A stretch of 64,000 nucleotides of DNA from Nymphaea colorata. Its lineage: Eukaryota > Streptophyta > Magnoliopsida > Nymphaeales > Nymphaeaceae. Every line of letters starts with the position of its first letter. Positions within the stretch are counted from its first letter, which is position 1. The position numbers and the translations under genes were made by a program. Below are positions 50,701 to 61,400 of this stretch, one piece after another. Location of the stretch: assembly GCF_008831285.2 (NCBI RefSeq), contig NC_045139.1:30973706-31037705 (forward strand), read 5' to 3'. The notes beneath the pieces were generated by a model. The model did no database searches. It saw only the letters and a list, made by a program, of their open reading frames with translations, and had not been told where the DNA came from.

Positions 50701-53363
50701 AAAAGAGGAACTAGCTGTTGCATTTGTTCCAGTGGTGAGAAAATTAGCCGTTGAAACTAGCCAATGACTAGCTCAGCTCAGGCTGAGCAACAAAAAAGCA
50801 GAAAGAAAAGCAAAAAAGTGAAAGGAAAAACGAATAAAGAACCTACGTACAAGATATACATACTTATAGCCAGATATATATATATATATATTATATACAC
50901 ACGATTGCTCACATAGAAACAAAAAATTCAAGCAAACTGCTATTAGGTAATTCTACAGACTGGTTTTGGAATGTATCTTGTATTTCAGTAGTGGTTTGAG
51001 ATTATCTGACATGCTGTCGGGTGATTTTGGGGTTGTTGGAAGATGCTTTCTCCACTATTGTTGATACACATGAAAGTTTCTTATGTATGATGATCTTTTT
51101 TATATTTGAATACAATTTTTTTTATTTTTTTTTATTTTTTCATATTTTAATTATTTTTGTTTATTTTTACATTTTTAAATATTTTTTAAAATTAAAAAAA
51201 TAATTTTACAATACGCTATGCTACTTTTGCGATAAGTTACGATACGGTGTATAGGTCAGCCCGACCAATAACTTTACGCTACACCTTTTACAACATTGTT
51301 TTCAACTATTTCCTTTACTATTCCTTCTCATTACCTATAGCTCGGTCTTCGAATTCAAGTTGTTGGCATTTCTATATCTAAGTGTTAACGTTATTTTATG
51401 CCAACCTTTTTCTTAAGTTTACTGGTTCTACCTGGAGTATTACGTCCATTACTATCCTGCAGAAAGCACCTTCTTTAGATATGTCAGGAGCAGCAACCAG
51501 TGCTAGTCTCGTTGCCCCTTTTCCTTTTTTTTTTTTTGTTTCTGGAAAATATCTCCATCTGCAGGTTGTAATTGCCCTGGAACGAACTTATTCTCGATAG
51601 TTGAATGTAACATGTGCAGATCCCTTCCGAAATTAATGCTGATGAAAAAGGCATTTTTGGGGAAGTCAAAAGCTTGTGGCGTTCATTCTGGGATAACCTG
51701 GTTGGTTTTTTGACCGGGAAGACATGCAGGTATCTAAATCGTCCTGCATATTATCCCTTTTGCATTTGCTTGATTTTCTTGTTTTTGTTTGATATATTTT
51801 GCATATTGATTACATAAGTCTTTTGTTTCGTCGCTGCTGACGAGGCTTCTTTTCCGATGCAAGATTGCTGGGAGCAGGGCTCCCGTGCCTTTTATTGCTT
51901 AGATAAGAAAGAATACGATGTTACAGAGAGAATAAAAAAGGCAACAAAATTGACACAGGACCACCGAAAGAGCCTTCTATTTAGGCTGAAGGGTCCTGCT
52001 CACATCAGGAGAGCCTTTCACCACCAACGAATTCAGAATAGATCTTTCGACAATGTCTGATCTCGTCCCATGCCCATTTCAAGCCTTCCCAAAGCCATGA
52101 CAAACCAGCTTTCAATTTACATGTCCACAGACTTTTTCCTCTCACATATTTGCATTTCATTCACTCAGACCAGTTGGAACACCGAGGTAGAGAACCGTAT
52201 TGCTAGGAAAGCAAGCTGTGCTTTATTAAGAAGAGACCTGGAAACTAGCCCCGTGCCTCCTTCCTCCACTGGCCACAAAGTGTAGACCACCCGATTAAAA
52301 CTGATGAGGCTTCTTTAATCATATACGTTTGACTTGTGCCAAAAAATAAAAACATACGTAAAATAATAGAAAAATTATGAAATCATGCGCTTTTTTCTTT
52401 TTGCCAATTTATAAGAGAGTTTTTAAACATCTATGGAAAACATCACAATTTTTTTGCGAGAAATTGAAATTGACGATATTTTCAAAATGTCATGACAATT
52501 TCCGTTTTCTCTTGCTTTTATTTTGGCCGTATTGTTGCGACATTTTGATAATAGTGATATATGTGATTATGGTGTTGACCACAGTCACAAACATGGCTGT
52601 CGGGTTTCTTTATCAGAAATGTTTTCCTCAGATTTCCGTTGTGGGGTTGTTCTGTTACATATTACAGGAAAAGTTGTTCGGGCTTCTTTGATTTTGGCTG
52701 TCATATGCAGTATATTTGCATTAGTTGGATCGTGATGTTTGGGCTTTTCCTTGCAATTTTTCCAATAGGTAATTTTGTCTGTCCTAATGCCATTGATTGC
52801 TGAAGAGAATCCCTAAAACTATTTATCGGGAGATAACTTTACACCTGAGAATTCAATTTTCAGTGGTGGTGGTTCTCTGGTTACTGCATCAAAACGGTAT
52901 CTTTGACCCTCTATATGACTGGTGGGATGCCTTAGTTGGATGTGAAGATCAAAAGAATGGAACGAAAGGGAAACATAGGAAAAGCGGTGATCGTGAGGAC
53001 ATTGATGACATGCGTCACAAGCAGAAGGTTAAACAGAGGCATGGTTCAACGAAAAGTAGAGTTCAGCCACACAGACAGAAAGGGAAGGATTACTATTATG
53101 ATACTAAAGAAAGCCATCTTCACCATCACAGAAGGAAAAAGTATCATGGTCATCATGAGCTTGACGTTAGCCATCGCCATCGTCATCATCATGGCGCAAC
53201 TGAGTACGCTCACCATCACAAGCATGATAATGGCCATGACCATGTTCGCGGAAGGGTTAAAAAGCATGAAAACCAAAAGGAACTTGCCAGCTTACAAGGC
53301 TACCAGGCTATGAAGTTGGATCCATCTCGAGTGCATGCAGCAGGAAGGAAGAGAACCCTGTGA
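26643..53363 (+). CDS. HAP2: HAP2/GCS1 gamete membrane fusogen
   Basis: HAP2 is the sperm-side fusogen of angiosperm fertilisation, with a class II fusion-protein ectodomain. The inferred exons are 26643-26834, 27588-27731, 28945-29033, 33089-33128, 33836-33893, 33980-34040, 34259-34337, 35273-35407, 37035-37229, 38297-38377, 38471-38571, 39639-39756, 46739-46771, 47981-48074, 50095-50183, 51620-51729, 52668-52768 and 52864-53363. They join in frame to 739 aa (Arabidopsis about 705). The signal peptide is in residues 1-30 (CLLLLLGLLFSF). A cysteine-rich region follows at residues 155-190 (CCSCGPNARVPHKC, NTAHCLRFPGDW). The HAP2-GCS1 signature spans exon 9 (YSMWMLLERVRFTLDG, CNKIGVSYEAFNRQPDFC, SCLHNQLWNF). 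Next come FERINQHP, RSPGDILNISIPTFEAL and VDRAECQFTT, a transmembrane helix at about 556-579 (ISWIVMFGLFLAIFPIVVV), then FDPLYDWW and a His/Lys/Arg-rich tail. Exon 3 ends at a GC donor (AAG|GCAAGT). Intron 12 holds a full copia element. The ATG at 26610 is an alternative start. Confidence 0.93.
27929..28380 (-). pseudogene. Coding-like antisense fragment in HAP2 intron 2 (unrecognised)
   Basis: On the minus strand an open frame of about 95 codons (about 27929-28211) encodes a well-composed globular-looking segment. It includes TTINEIEVWVRGENSLEEG, IEIKWVGTFFVTDVSG, ARLEYLQKELVFPNSAAF and KRPGLGSGLLSVVRMW, then a stop. Just upstream, 28299-28380 reads as an exon-like piece (CNLDESIKQNLENGLALDR) bounded by CAG and a G|GTACAT donor-like site. 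The phases of the two pieces do not join cleanly at any AG I can see. I do not recognise the protein. It may be a nested gene remnant or a captured gene fragment. It overlaps no HAP2 exon. Confidence 0.35.
29193..29234. repeat. CT/CA compound microsatellite in HAP2 intron 3
   Basis: A ctctct run is followed directly by a cacaca run. Nothing functional is seen around it. Confidence 0.85.
30040..31380 (-). mobile_element. Degenerate Ty1-copia pol relic, antisense in HAP2 intron 3
   Basis: On the minus strand, broken reading frames show copia polymerase hallmarks in the right order. Near 31340 is an integrase C-terminal phrase (AFLGYAKN, stop, MGFGCYD). Near 30720-30760 are VYKIK and GTLERYKTSLVVKGN. 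Near 30560-30660 are FTPFAIMTTVKSLVAM and IYQIDIKSTFLNE. Near 30430 is a LKKALYGLK-like phrase. Around 30050-30280 are a MMITGSDKKGVKAIKF-like phrase and the later DLGCFTYFGI. Many stops and frameshifts interrupt it and no LTRs are evident, so it is old and inactive. Confidence 0.75.
31768..32661. mobile_element. Candidate inverted-repeat element (CTATGTCAC family) in HAP2 intron 3
   Basis: The left end reads ctgtgtcacacag. The right end, reverse-complemented, reads ctatgtcacatgg. The latter is identical in its first 13 bases to the left end of the element at 56363-57211. Subterminal gggtgcgggtgcggg-type repeats lie inside the right end. A clear target duplication is not visible (ggtaaatc versus ggcaatct), so the left boundary is less certain. 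The interior has near-identical direct repeats (31960-32040; gatatactgtttttagtatttcactgcat twice) and TA/TG microsatellites (32310-32348). Confidence 0.45.
35695..35740. repeat. (GA)n microsatellite in HAP2 intron 8
   Basis: A nearly perfect GA run of about 46 bp, interrupted by one aaa. Confidence 0.9.
39833..40117 (+). repeat. 5' LTR of the copia element
   Basis: The LTR is 285 bp long with TG...CA ends. A TATA-like tttatatt lies at 39941-39948, after a CT-rich stretch. A perfect 10-bp inverted repeat (gggtaccgag / ctcggtaccc) with a 5-base loop lies at 39892-39916. A second palindrome (cgggtcc...ggacccg) lies just before it. Confidence 0.95.
40118..40130 (+). other. Primer-binding site of the copia element
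   Basis: The sequence tggtatcagagcc directly follows the 5' LTR. It is the usual copia primer site, complementary to the 3' end of initiator methionine tRNA. Confidence 0.9.
40434..41432 (+). CDS. Copia Gag (frame broken in the zinc knuckle)
   Basis: I chose the ATG at 40434. An N-terminal copia-type Gag domain runs for about 230 residues, with CLTKDNYLSWSAALEIGI, WIISSVSSDIQPLI and LGGLRDEFESIRSQIL recognisable. The first Cys-X2 part of a CCHC zinc knuckle is in this frame near 41184-41192. The rest of the knuckle and all of pol are in the -1 frame, so the last 80 codons of this ORF are out-of-frame translation. Copia elements normally encode Gag and Pol as one frame, and no slippery heptamer is visible, so a one-base deletion is more likely than programmed frameshifting. 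Confidence 0.85.
   Translation: MEEAMETQKDAVLDAGSASKTENVPIQVTSICLTKDNYLSWSAALEIGITSRGRLSYITGDKPAPIKSDPQWATWALEDSQVKVWIISSVSSDIQPLILRKPTSFDMWTVLAKMYGRKKRHLRTYQIKRSIYSLTQVDLSVAAFYAALKTKWEELDYHVTDEWKCGSDHSLYWEKEWMDRTFLFLGGLRDEFESIRSQILNGDEIPGIEEVYARVESEEQRRQVMHLDTGHGPSAFVSRASGTGQRPARHCTHATSWGIRWISVGIFIPRRDWSEVVLPLASVALLCLIPVRAILLVVQSPSCPLINSRSYRRTSAAYLLPLRSPPRLKGLS
41193..44743 (+). CDS. Copia Pol: protease, integrase, reverse transcriptase, RNase H
   Basis: This is one continuous frame of more than 1,180 codons with no ATG of its own at the start. In order it has the end of the zinc knuckle; aspartic protease (DSGATHYMTGD, about 41490); the GAG-pre-integrase His/Cys finger (WHERLGH ... CEVCQLAKH); the integrase core with its Asp, Asp and Glu (HSDVWG, FRTDNAREY, PPQNGIAERKN); the copia integrase tail (KGVFLGYSSTQKGYKC); reverse transcriptase (ARLVAKGFSQKYGIDYLETF, DVKNAFLNG and the catalytic YVDD at about 43770); and RNase H (SDADWAGC, SSAEAEY, YCDNKSAI, H-rich KHVEIDRHFI). 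The stop at 44741-44743 overlaps the start of the 3' LTR. Apart from the break at its 5' end, the frame is open throughout. Confidence 0.95.
44729..44737 (+). other. Polypurine tract of the copia element
   Basis: The sequence gagggggag directly abuts the 3' LTR, as expected for the plus-strand primer. Confidence 0.85.
44738..45022 (+). repeat. 3' LTR of the copia element
   Basis: It is 285 bp long, like the 5' LTR, with seven substitutions and no indels between them. The 10-bp inverted repeat (44797-44821) is intact. The neighbouring cgggtcc palindrome of the 5' LTR is broken here. Confidence 0.95.
45435..45458. repeat. T11-G13 homopolymer junction in HAP2 intron 12
   Basis: Eleven T are followed by thirteen G. 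Such junctions are unstable and are also a common site of sequencing error. Confidence 0.8.
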
Positions 53364-55434
53364 AATGAAAATAACAGATACCATGTCATAACCATGAAAA
53401 GGAAGACTATGATCTGAAATACATTCCACGGATTTTTGTCTCTTTGAGTAGCTAATTCGTTTAAATATTTTCACTTTTTTAGAGGTTGATTCTTAACCTT
53501 GTGCATTCGTCCATATCTTTTCTAATTTTCAAATCAAATCACGCCGTGTTATTGGATTTGCTAACATCCAACATGGATCAGATTGGATTTGTTAGTGTTT
53601 CATGTTCAGATTTGGATCTATCAGAATCCTAATATTAACACTAGCCGTTTACTCCATTAAAGAAGCATTCATGTGAAAAAATGTTGCTGGCGGTTGGTCG
53701 TCGTTATTTTGACCATGCTGGACACGTTTATGAGCTTTCCATCTTTACCAAAATAAGTTACAGAGGACGGACGTCTAGAATCTAACTGTAACGAAACAAT
53801 TTTTTCCAGAAAAATCAAGAGTAATAAAGGCCAATTGCCGCTTCACCTGCCTTGTAAAGGTGACGGATTGAATAGCTTCGAAGCTGGTAGTCTGATATTA
53901 GATCTTGTTGCTTTAATTGTTATTGATAGGTTCCATGTGGATCTTCTAGATAATGGATCGAACTCTTACGTTACCAAAAAAAAAAAAAAAAAAATCTCCC
54001 CAAGAAAGTTTGTCCAATCCACTTTTGACCATGGAGGTTACATTAGTATTCAGGTTTCCATAAGTGTAGTGTTCTCCTTGTTCATAACCTCCAGTATGAT
54101 AGTTCATTAATCATTAAACAAATTCTTATCAAATGATGCCTTACGATATTTAGGATGTCATTGGCTCGGATTTAAAGGAGGCATGTTCTTAACTGTATAT
54201 GTTTTTTATATTCTAATACAAACGAAGAAAAGTCACACCTGAATCTGAACCCGAAATCTAATTGCACAACCCAAATTTGTTTTTTTATATTCATATCTGA
54301 ATTTAAATTCGATTTTGAACTGAATTCCATAGATTTTCAAAACGCAGGAGCATTGGATATACAATATTTCTTTACAATTAAATTTGATGTGAATCCCATC
54401 CCATCAGATATTTGTGTATATCTAAATTCAATCCAATGTCATTTCTTAATTATGAATTTGATCCGATTTCTTAGTCAAATATTAATTTTTCTCCATATCT
54501 TATTTTTTTTTTTAGAATGGTTCGACCAGATATCTGATCCAAAATAAATATATTGATATCTTTAACTCCTTGGACTTATGGGAGGGTGAGAAATCAATTA
54601 TATGATTTATCTTTTTGTTGATTTGGAACCGGCCTCTTTAATATATTGAGCTGCTCCAAATACCAACTGTTTGCAGGCGTCCACTGAACCATATTTGGGC
54701 CATATCTGTGACGTACTAAAACCATGTACGTGGAGATTCAAAACATGATGATCTTGTTTGGACGATTGGGATCTCGAACAGGGAAGGGAGGGAGAAGAGA
54801 GAGAAAGGGTCCACCACAATTTGCCAACCCATGATTCCTTCTGCCCCGCTTCTTTCTTTGTGTACACGTTACAAAAGCTAAGGCGTCCCGTTGGGGCCTC
54901 CCTTCATAAAAAGCCCGACTTCCCATAGTCACCAACTCATCACGCCAAACCGCAAACACAAACAAATGCCCTTGAAACACCGCATAATTCCCAACCCGTC
55001 ACCCTACAAACCCTATGAATTTCGAGTCTTCATTAGGACGTTTTCGTCATATAAACAAGAAAGGCCATAATCGTCTTATTTTCTGCCACGTCTATTCTTT
55101 TGACCAGGTAAATACGGAAGTGACCTTATGCAGAACCAAAAATCAAGTCCCACGGGTTAGAGCCGTCGAGGCTGATGGTTGGCGGCTCGTGAGGACACGT
55201 GTAAAATATTCATCTATGAGGCTTGATATGAAAATAGTATTGGGATTTTATAAAATTTTACGGCTGCGAGGAGGAAACTACGAGACGACGGGTTACCTAG
55301 CTAGAGTAAGGAAAGATTAATTAAAATATTAATGAAAATCATTAGATCGGTGAACGTCGTCTTCCGAACCGACTACAAGAACCCCCAAATCCTCACCGTC
55401 GTCGTTCAGCGGGAGGAAGACGATAACCAGACCC
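53364..55434. other. Intergenic region HAP2-PUX8
   Basis: This holds the HAP2 3' UTR and PUX8 upstream sequence. ORFs at 53835 and 55015 (+) and 54607 and 54738 (-) are not recognisable. A poly-A run lies at about 53977-53992. The AT-rich stretch 54150-54560 carries phrases such as aatttaaattcgat and tgatccgat, similar to the MITE interior at 3777-4154, and may be a decayed relative. Confidence 0.45.
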
Positions 55435-55455
55435 TCTCTCTCTCTCTCTCTCTCT
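55434..55455 (+). promoter_or_regulatory. (CT)n tract in the PUX8 leader
   Basis: A CT run ends about 20 bp before the PUX8 ATG, in the sense direction, and so probably lies in the 5' UTR. Confidence 0.5.
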
Positions 55456-55474
55456 TGGAAAATTTGGTTCGGCG

Positions 55475-58400
55475 ATGGCGAGGCCGGAGAAGGATGCGAT
55501 CGAGATGTTTATGAGCATCACGGGCGCTACCGAAGCGGTGGCGTTGCAGCTGCTCGAGGTATCGTGCTTCCTTCCTTTCTGTTTGTCTGACATTAGTCCT
55601 CCGGCCTTGGAGATGGGGTTGCTTTTGGGCTGTAGGAAGTTTTTGGTCGTGTGGGGCGGTGACAATTAGGATGTTGGTGGTTTTGTGTTTCACTGTCCGA
55701 TGTTGTTCGGTGAATTGCTTCCTTATTCGGAATTCGGATCTTCAGTTCATGTGTATCTTGGTTTGGTTTGTGGAACTTGTGATTTAGTTTTGGTTCCTGT
55801 CGCTTCGTTTGTTCTTTCCCGTCCGATTTTGGTAAATGGAGCTATTTGAGTTGGTTTTGGTGGTGATGTTGGGAAGTCAAATTCACTGCGATAATTCGGA
55901 TTACATTGTGAAGATTAAGCGTATGGAATCATAGATGGTCGGTTCATCGTCCGTGTCCTGTTGATAATTTGGCAGTTTGTTCTTCCGTTGCCGTTTCTGG
56001 CTGCAGTTTTTGAGTTTTTGGTGTTTTTGGATTGCCTCTCTTGGTTTTCTTTTCTGTTTTCCTTTTTGTTTGGAGCATTATGCTGAAGTGGCAGTGAATT
56101 GCACCTTTTGTTGTTGGCTTCTAGCCGGATAATACCTTTTCACTGCATACACGTAACTGGGAGGAAAAAGAAAAAAAAAGAAAAGAAAAGTGGTTTTATA
56201 CTTCTGCTTCTTGAAGTCATGTCTTTTGTTAGGCTTAAATCTGTGCGTCTTCGTCATGCTTGTGAATGCTTCTGCATTTGTGTTTAGGTTGTTTTCATTC
56301 AAGTCAGGGTTAAAATTCAACAACAGGGACGTTATTGTTCATGTCATTTACAAATATATGGCCTATGTCACATGGGTTCAGGTACGATACGGGTACGGAC
56401 ATGACAATTTTCAATTTTTTTGGATACGTGGATACGGCAAATTTTATATTCTCAAATGATAAAATGAAAAAAAACATCAAATTAATAGTTCACTCTTACA
56501 ATCTCAATGTCATAAGAAAGTCTCAAACAAAACATTATTTATCACAAAACATTGATAAACAGCTGTTCTTCTTCTACTGTTTTCTGTAAGAGGAGAACTA
56601 ATACAACAGGAAAAATCATACAAAATTACAACAGGAAAAATCATACAACAGTCAACAGGTAAAATCATGGAACAGGAAATCATACAAATTTAAACGAACG
56701 CATACAGCCATACACACTCAAAGAGAACATCCCCAAATCGGCAAATCCAAAAAAAAAAAACGTCCATAGCATTGAAGAAGAGTTAAAGATCAAGATCGAC
56801 GAATTAACCGTCCAATCTTCAAACAAAAACATCCCCAAATCGGCAAATCCAAAAACAGAAAAAAAAAACCCCAAATCAAGAACATTAAACCCTAAGTTTT
56901 AATATCGAAAAGAAAAAAAAACCACTTACCTGTCTATCACCGGTTGTCGCCGGACACCACCGGACGTCGCCGTAGGTGGCCGGACGTCGTCGCCGTTGCC
57001 CGCCATAGCTGCCGAACTTCTCTGCTGCAGAATCGTCGCCGGTGAAGTGGGAGAGCTCGTCGGTTTTGCGACATAAAATCAGGTTCATTTTTTGGTTCAG
57101 ATCAGGTCTGACCTAGACCCGATCCAAACCATATCCACCCTTATCCATATTCCCGTGTCGGCGTATCGACACGGGTACGTGGGCTAAACCCACATATTCC
57201 GTGTGTCGTAGTATATGGCATTGCTTTTTGCATCTGTTGTTAAAATCGCTTTTGCTGGATATGCATGCTCCTCGCCTTTATTTAGGGATTTAAAGAGCCA
57301 CACACATTTCTTCCATGGGGTAAAAGGTCTAAAGAATTTATGAATGTATTTAAGTGAATAATGGGTAAAATATTGAGAGAGATAGAAAGTATTTTTTTCG
57401 TTCTTAATGTACTTAATAATTGATGGCAACATATCATTGTACGTTATATTATCATGATGTGTGTATGCGTGGATGCATGTTTTTTGTTGGTAATATGTTC
57501 AGAATTTCCTATGTTACATAGCTACAGGTGCAATGCAATTTGATAAGATGCTTGGGTGCAATGGCTAGAAAAATAAGATTACCAAACAGTAGTTAATACA
57601 TTTATAAATGATATACTATGACTTTTATGATTAAATGGTTTTAGCGGAAAAGGGCAAGTCCAAATAAAAGAAATACTGTAAATGTTAAAAGTTCACAGAA
57701 TGACATGATTGGGCTTGGTCAAAGTTGTCTTGTACCCAAAGTAGACAAAGAGAGCTACAGTATGTTGACTATATTTTGGCATGGAATTTTCTGTGCTCGG
57801 GCCATGTCCATGGCTGAAGCATATCTTGGAACCTTGACACAAGAGTGGCATTGCTTTATGGCATTTTCTTGTATCACTGAATAGCTCTAGAACATCACGT
57901 ATCTGAATGCTTCCAGTATTTTAGATATATATACATACACCACCACCCCCAACCCATATATTTAAACTTGTCTAGAGAAAGCATCTGGTTGTACCAGTTT
58001 CTGTATGATATGACAAGGAGTAGTTTCCATAGTACTATCGCTCTAGGTGTCCTATACACCTTTCAAAAAGCCCACTTTGATCTGTATTCTTCTCAATTCT
58101 CTGGAAACTTATCAACTCATATCAGAGCACTGAGATTGAGACTAGGTGAAGTAATGCCACATTCTCAATATCGCAGTTGCACCAATGTAAATTGTAGAAT
58201 TTTTCTTCTACCAAGTAGTTTGTGATTTTTTAGGTTACTCAAAGGGTAAGCTTAAACACTAAAGACACCCTATTTGCAACATATCTGTTTGCTAAATAGG
58301 CATGTAAATTGGCAACTATGTTTTGGATTCAAGCATAACAATGCATGCAGGTCATCCTTTTCTATTTGTTTGGGGTGGTATAGAGAAGTGGTCTGGAGCT

Positions 58401-61400
58401 AACTTTACCAAGGATTGTGGTATGGAGCCTATGGACACATAATTTCACTTTCATGTGTTTTCGTTTTTCTGTTTAGTCCAGGGTTGTGAATGTATTTGTA
58501 ATTGCCTATTTACCGAGTAACTTTTTTACTACTGAAAAACCATGTTAATAGATGTTTTGTGTTAAATAAGTGTAGTTTGATCGCGTGACACAGTGTGAGT
58601 GTTGTTTTTCTTTTGATTATTCAAAGAAGTTATTCATATATAAAAAAGTATGATATAGTTTAACTGCAATAAATGCCTGTCCTACTGCTATGCGAGCCTA
58701 TATGCAGCTTAGATAAGGTCTAGCACAGATCCAGTTAGAGCTAGATGGTTTTGAAGTCGGTACCCAGAGAAGAAAAAGGCTAGAGCAGCTAGGTGCTGGC
58801 GCCGCCACAACTGTTGCTATTGATGGGTTTGAACTTTGAATAGATTGGTGTTGTTCACCTGCTTGGGAAACCATTCGCGACTTGTCTTGTATGCTGTGGT
58901 GCAAAGCTGTATAACAGCTAATCATGGTATATATGATTTAATAGCTAAACCATATCAGTGTAGAATCTGTAGATATCTCAACCAGAGGTGATTGTCTTTG
59001 ATGCCTATAGAATCTTGGTTCACCATACTTAGTGCAGTGTTTCGTGAGCATCCATAGGCAGTGGGTTTGGCATTGATGAATATGTTTGCTCTGATTTTAT
59101 CAAGTGAAGCTTTACCAAATAATCCTCTCCAGATTTTGTATCCGATGGTTTAGGCTCTTCACTTTTGTTAAGTTAAGAAAGAACTTTGAATGCTATGTAT
59201 AGCATCATTCAAGTAAATAGAGATTGAGATTCTATAGATCTTCCGGTGGATGTAGCTGCTCCTAATTCGTTGTGGTTACGTGAGTGCAAGAAATATGAAT
59301 GAAGGACCAAGATTTCTTGTGGAATAGTGTATCTTTATTAGATGGCTTGGCTTGAGAAATTTCTATAGACTCAAACATGTGGCCTTGTAGAAGCCAACAC
59401 CATCACTGGTTGTCTGTATCACTCTTTTGTAGTGGTTAGAGCTTTGGAGGGTTAGCGGGCTTGACTTGGTGGAGGGAGCATTGGAGTGCCTAGCTTATCA
59501 ATCACTGGCTATGTCACATAGTTGCCTGTACAGGTACAAATGCCACATAGTTGCCTGTACAGGTACAAATGCAGGTAACTGTATGGAATGTGCAGCACTG
59601 AAATTTCATCAGAAGTGCAGCCATACCTATAAGCTGTTGATAGGTATTTTCCCTGTTAAAACAGTATTGTTTGCATTGCTACTGCTAGGGGAAAATAAGA
59701 CATGCACATAATGATGTACAAAAAATGCTCTGCAAAATGAATAAAAGAGAATGTAAGTTGTACAGACAATTACTGTACAGAAAATAAGATATCAGATGCA
59801 CAATAAACTGTAGAAAACATTTTAAGCACTACAACAATATGATTTTTGAACAAAAGCAAGATGTTAAGGAAGAAAGAAGGATGGATTGTGAAACCAAAAA
59901 AAAAATGGAAAAATAGATTCTGATCTTTGAACTTGGAGAAAAAAAATGAAGGGTCTAACAAGATAAGGAACAAAGCATTTTATTTTTGGAGAAAACCTTT
60001 TGTTGGTGAAGAATATCAAAACCAAGGAAGAAAGTCGGGGGGAGAGAGAAAGAGTGAGAGGCACTTTGCCTGGCCATTGCTGATCAGTGTAGTAGATTGC
60101 TGGCTGCTGGAGTTGAGAATTTTTAGGATTAAACAAGAACAAGCAGTAAAGTGTAAAGCTGGATGAGCTTTGGATCTGACCTAGATCCAATCCATTACAT
60201 AGGAGAAGTACCAGTGTCCCATGAAGACGGCCAGGGCCGAGATTCACATGCCCCCTTCACATGGACCACTCTTTGTACTTTCAGTGGTTGGCCTGGGGCT
60301 TGACAAGCAAGGAATGGGTTGAAAGTGGTCGAGCTTCTATGTCTATCACCAACATTTCCAGTAGTTGCAACATAGGGAAGTGCTTGACTATAATTTCCAT
60401 TGCCGGTGTTTAATTAGTCAATGATCATTAATAGTATTTTTGGCATTCCAGCTGGTCTAACCAAAACGGGTGAAAAAGTTCTTTGTTGAATTAGAATATT
60501 GAAGATTGTTTTCTTACGTTGATATTTGAATTGTTCTATGCCAGTGTCACATGTTTTTGTCTGGTTTTGGGTTGGGGGGGTGGGGTGGGGGGTGGGGGTT
60601 ATTGGTTGACCTGTTCCTGGAGTTGGGACTCGTAGGGCCCAACCAAGATTCCTGAGAGCACATTCTCCTTCAAGCGCAGAGAGAGGGAGGTGTTAAAGGA
60701 AATAAAAAGAGAAAATAAATAGTTAACATATTCCCATGTTACCCAGTTGCGGTTAAAACTTTCCTTGAGTTTGATCTTCTTTTTAAAAGGTTTTAATTTG
60801 AGAAGAGGGTGCTTATGTAATTGTGTTTCAAATTTTTTTCATATTTTCAAGCCAGATGTTATATTCCCCCATTGAAGACGATTCTGAAACTCAAAACCTG
60901 ATCCTGTAGTTTGTTTGGCTGGACCAAGCAGGGCGTGGTTTTCAGCATCTCTTTAAGACGGCCATATCATGCCCGAAACAAGCTAGGTTTCCAGAAGCCT
61001 AATGGGTATGCTGTCCATTGTCTGTCGTTAATAACATGTTTCCTTCAATCCCTTCTGGTTATGATGTTTTCATGTGACATTTCATTTCCTATTTAATTGT
61101 CCATACTATGTATAATATAATTTTAGTAAGAGAGTCTTGTGTTGGTGAAGGGGTTAATTGGAAAATAACTGGCAAAATAATGTTTTCTTTGATGTTCTTT
61201 ATGGTTTCATACATGATACAATTTTAGATATGACTGATATCATATTAAATCAGATATGGTTCCGTCCTTTTTTTAAGCTACTGTGGTTCCTACTCATATA
61301 ACAATGGGCTTTCTTTACTGTACTATTTTCCAGAAATAGTTGTTCATTTCTGCCCTGATTGTTGTCAGGAACATGGTGGCGATCTCAATCAAGCTGTCAA

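Noticed and set aside
55015..55320. 101-codon ORF upstream of PUX8
   Set aside because: No recognisable motif; it ends 155 bp before the PUX8 start, in what is probably promoter or leader.
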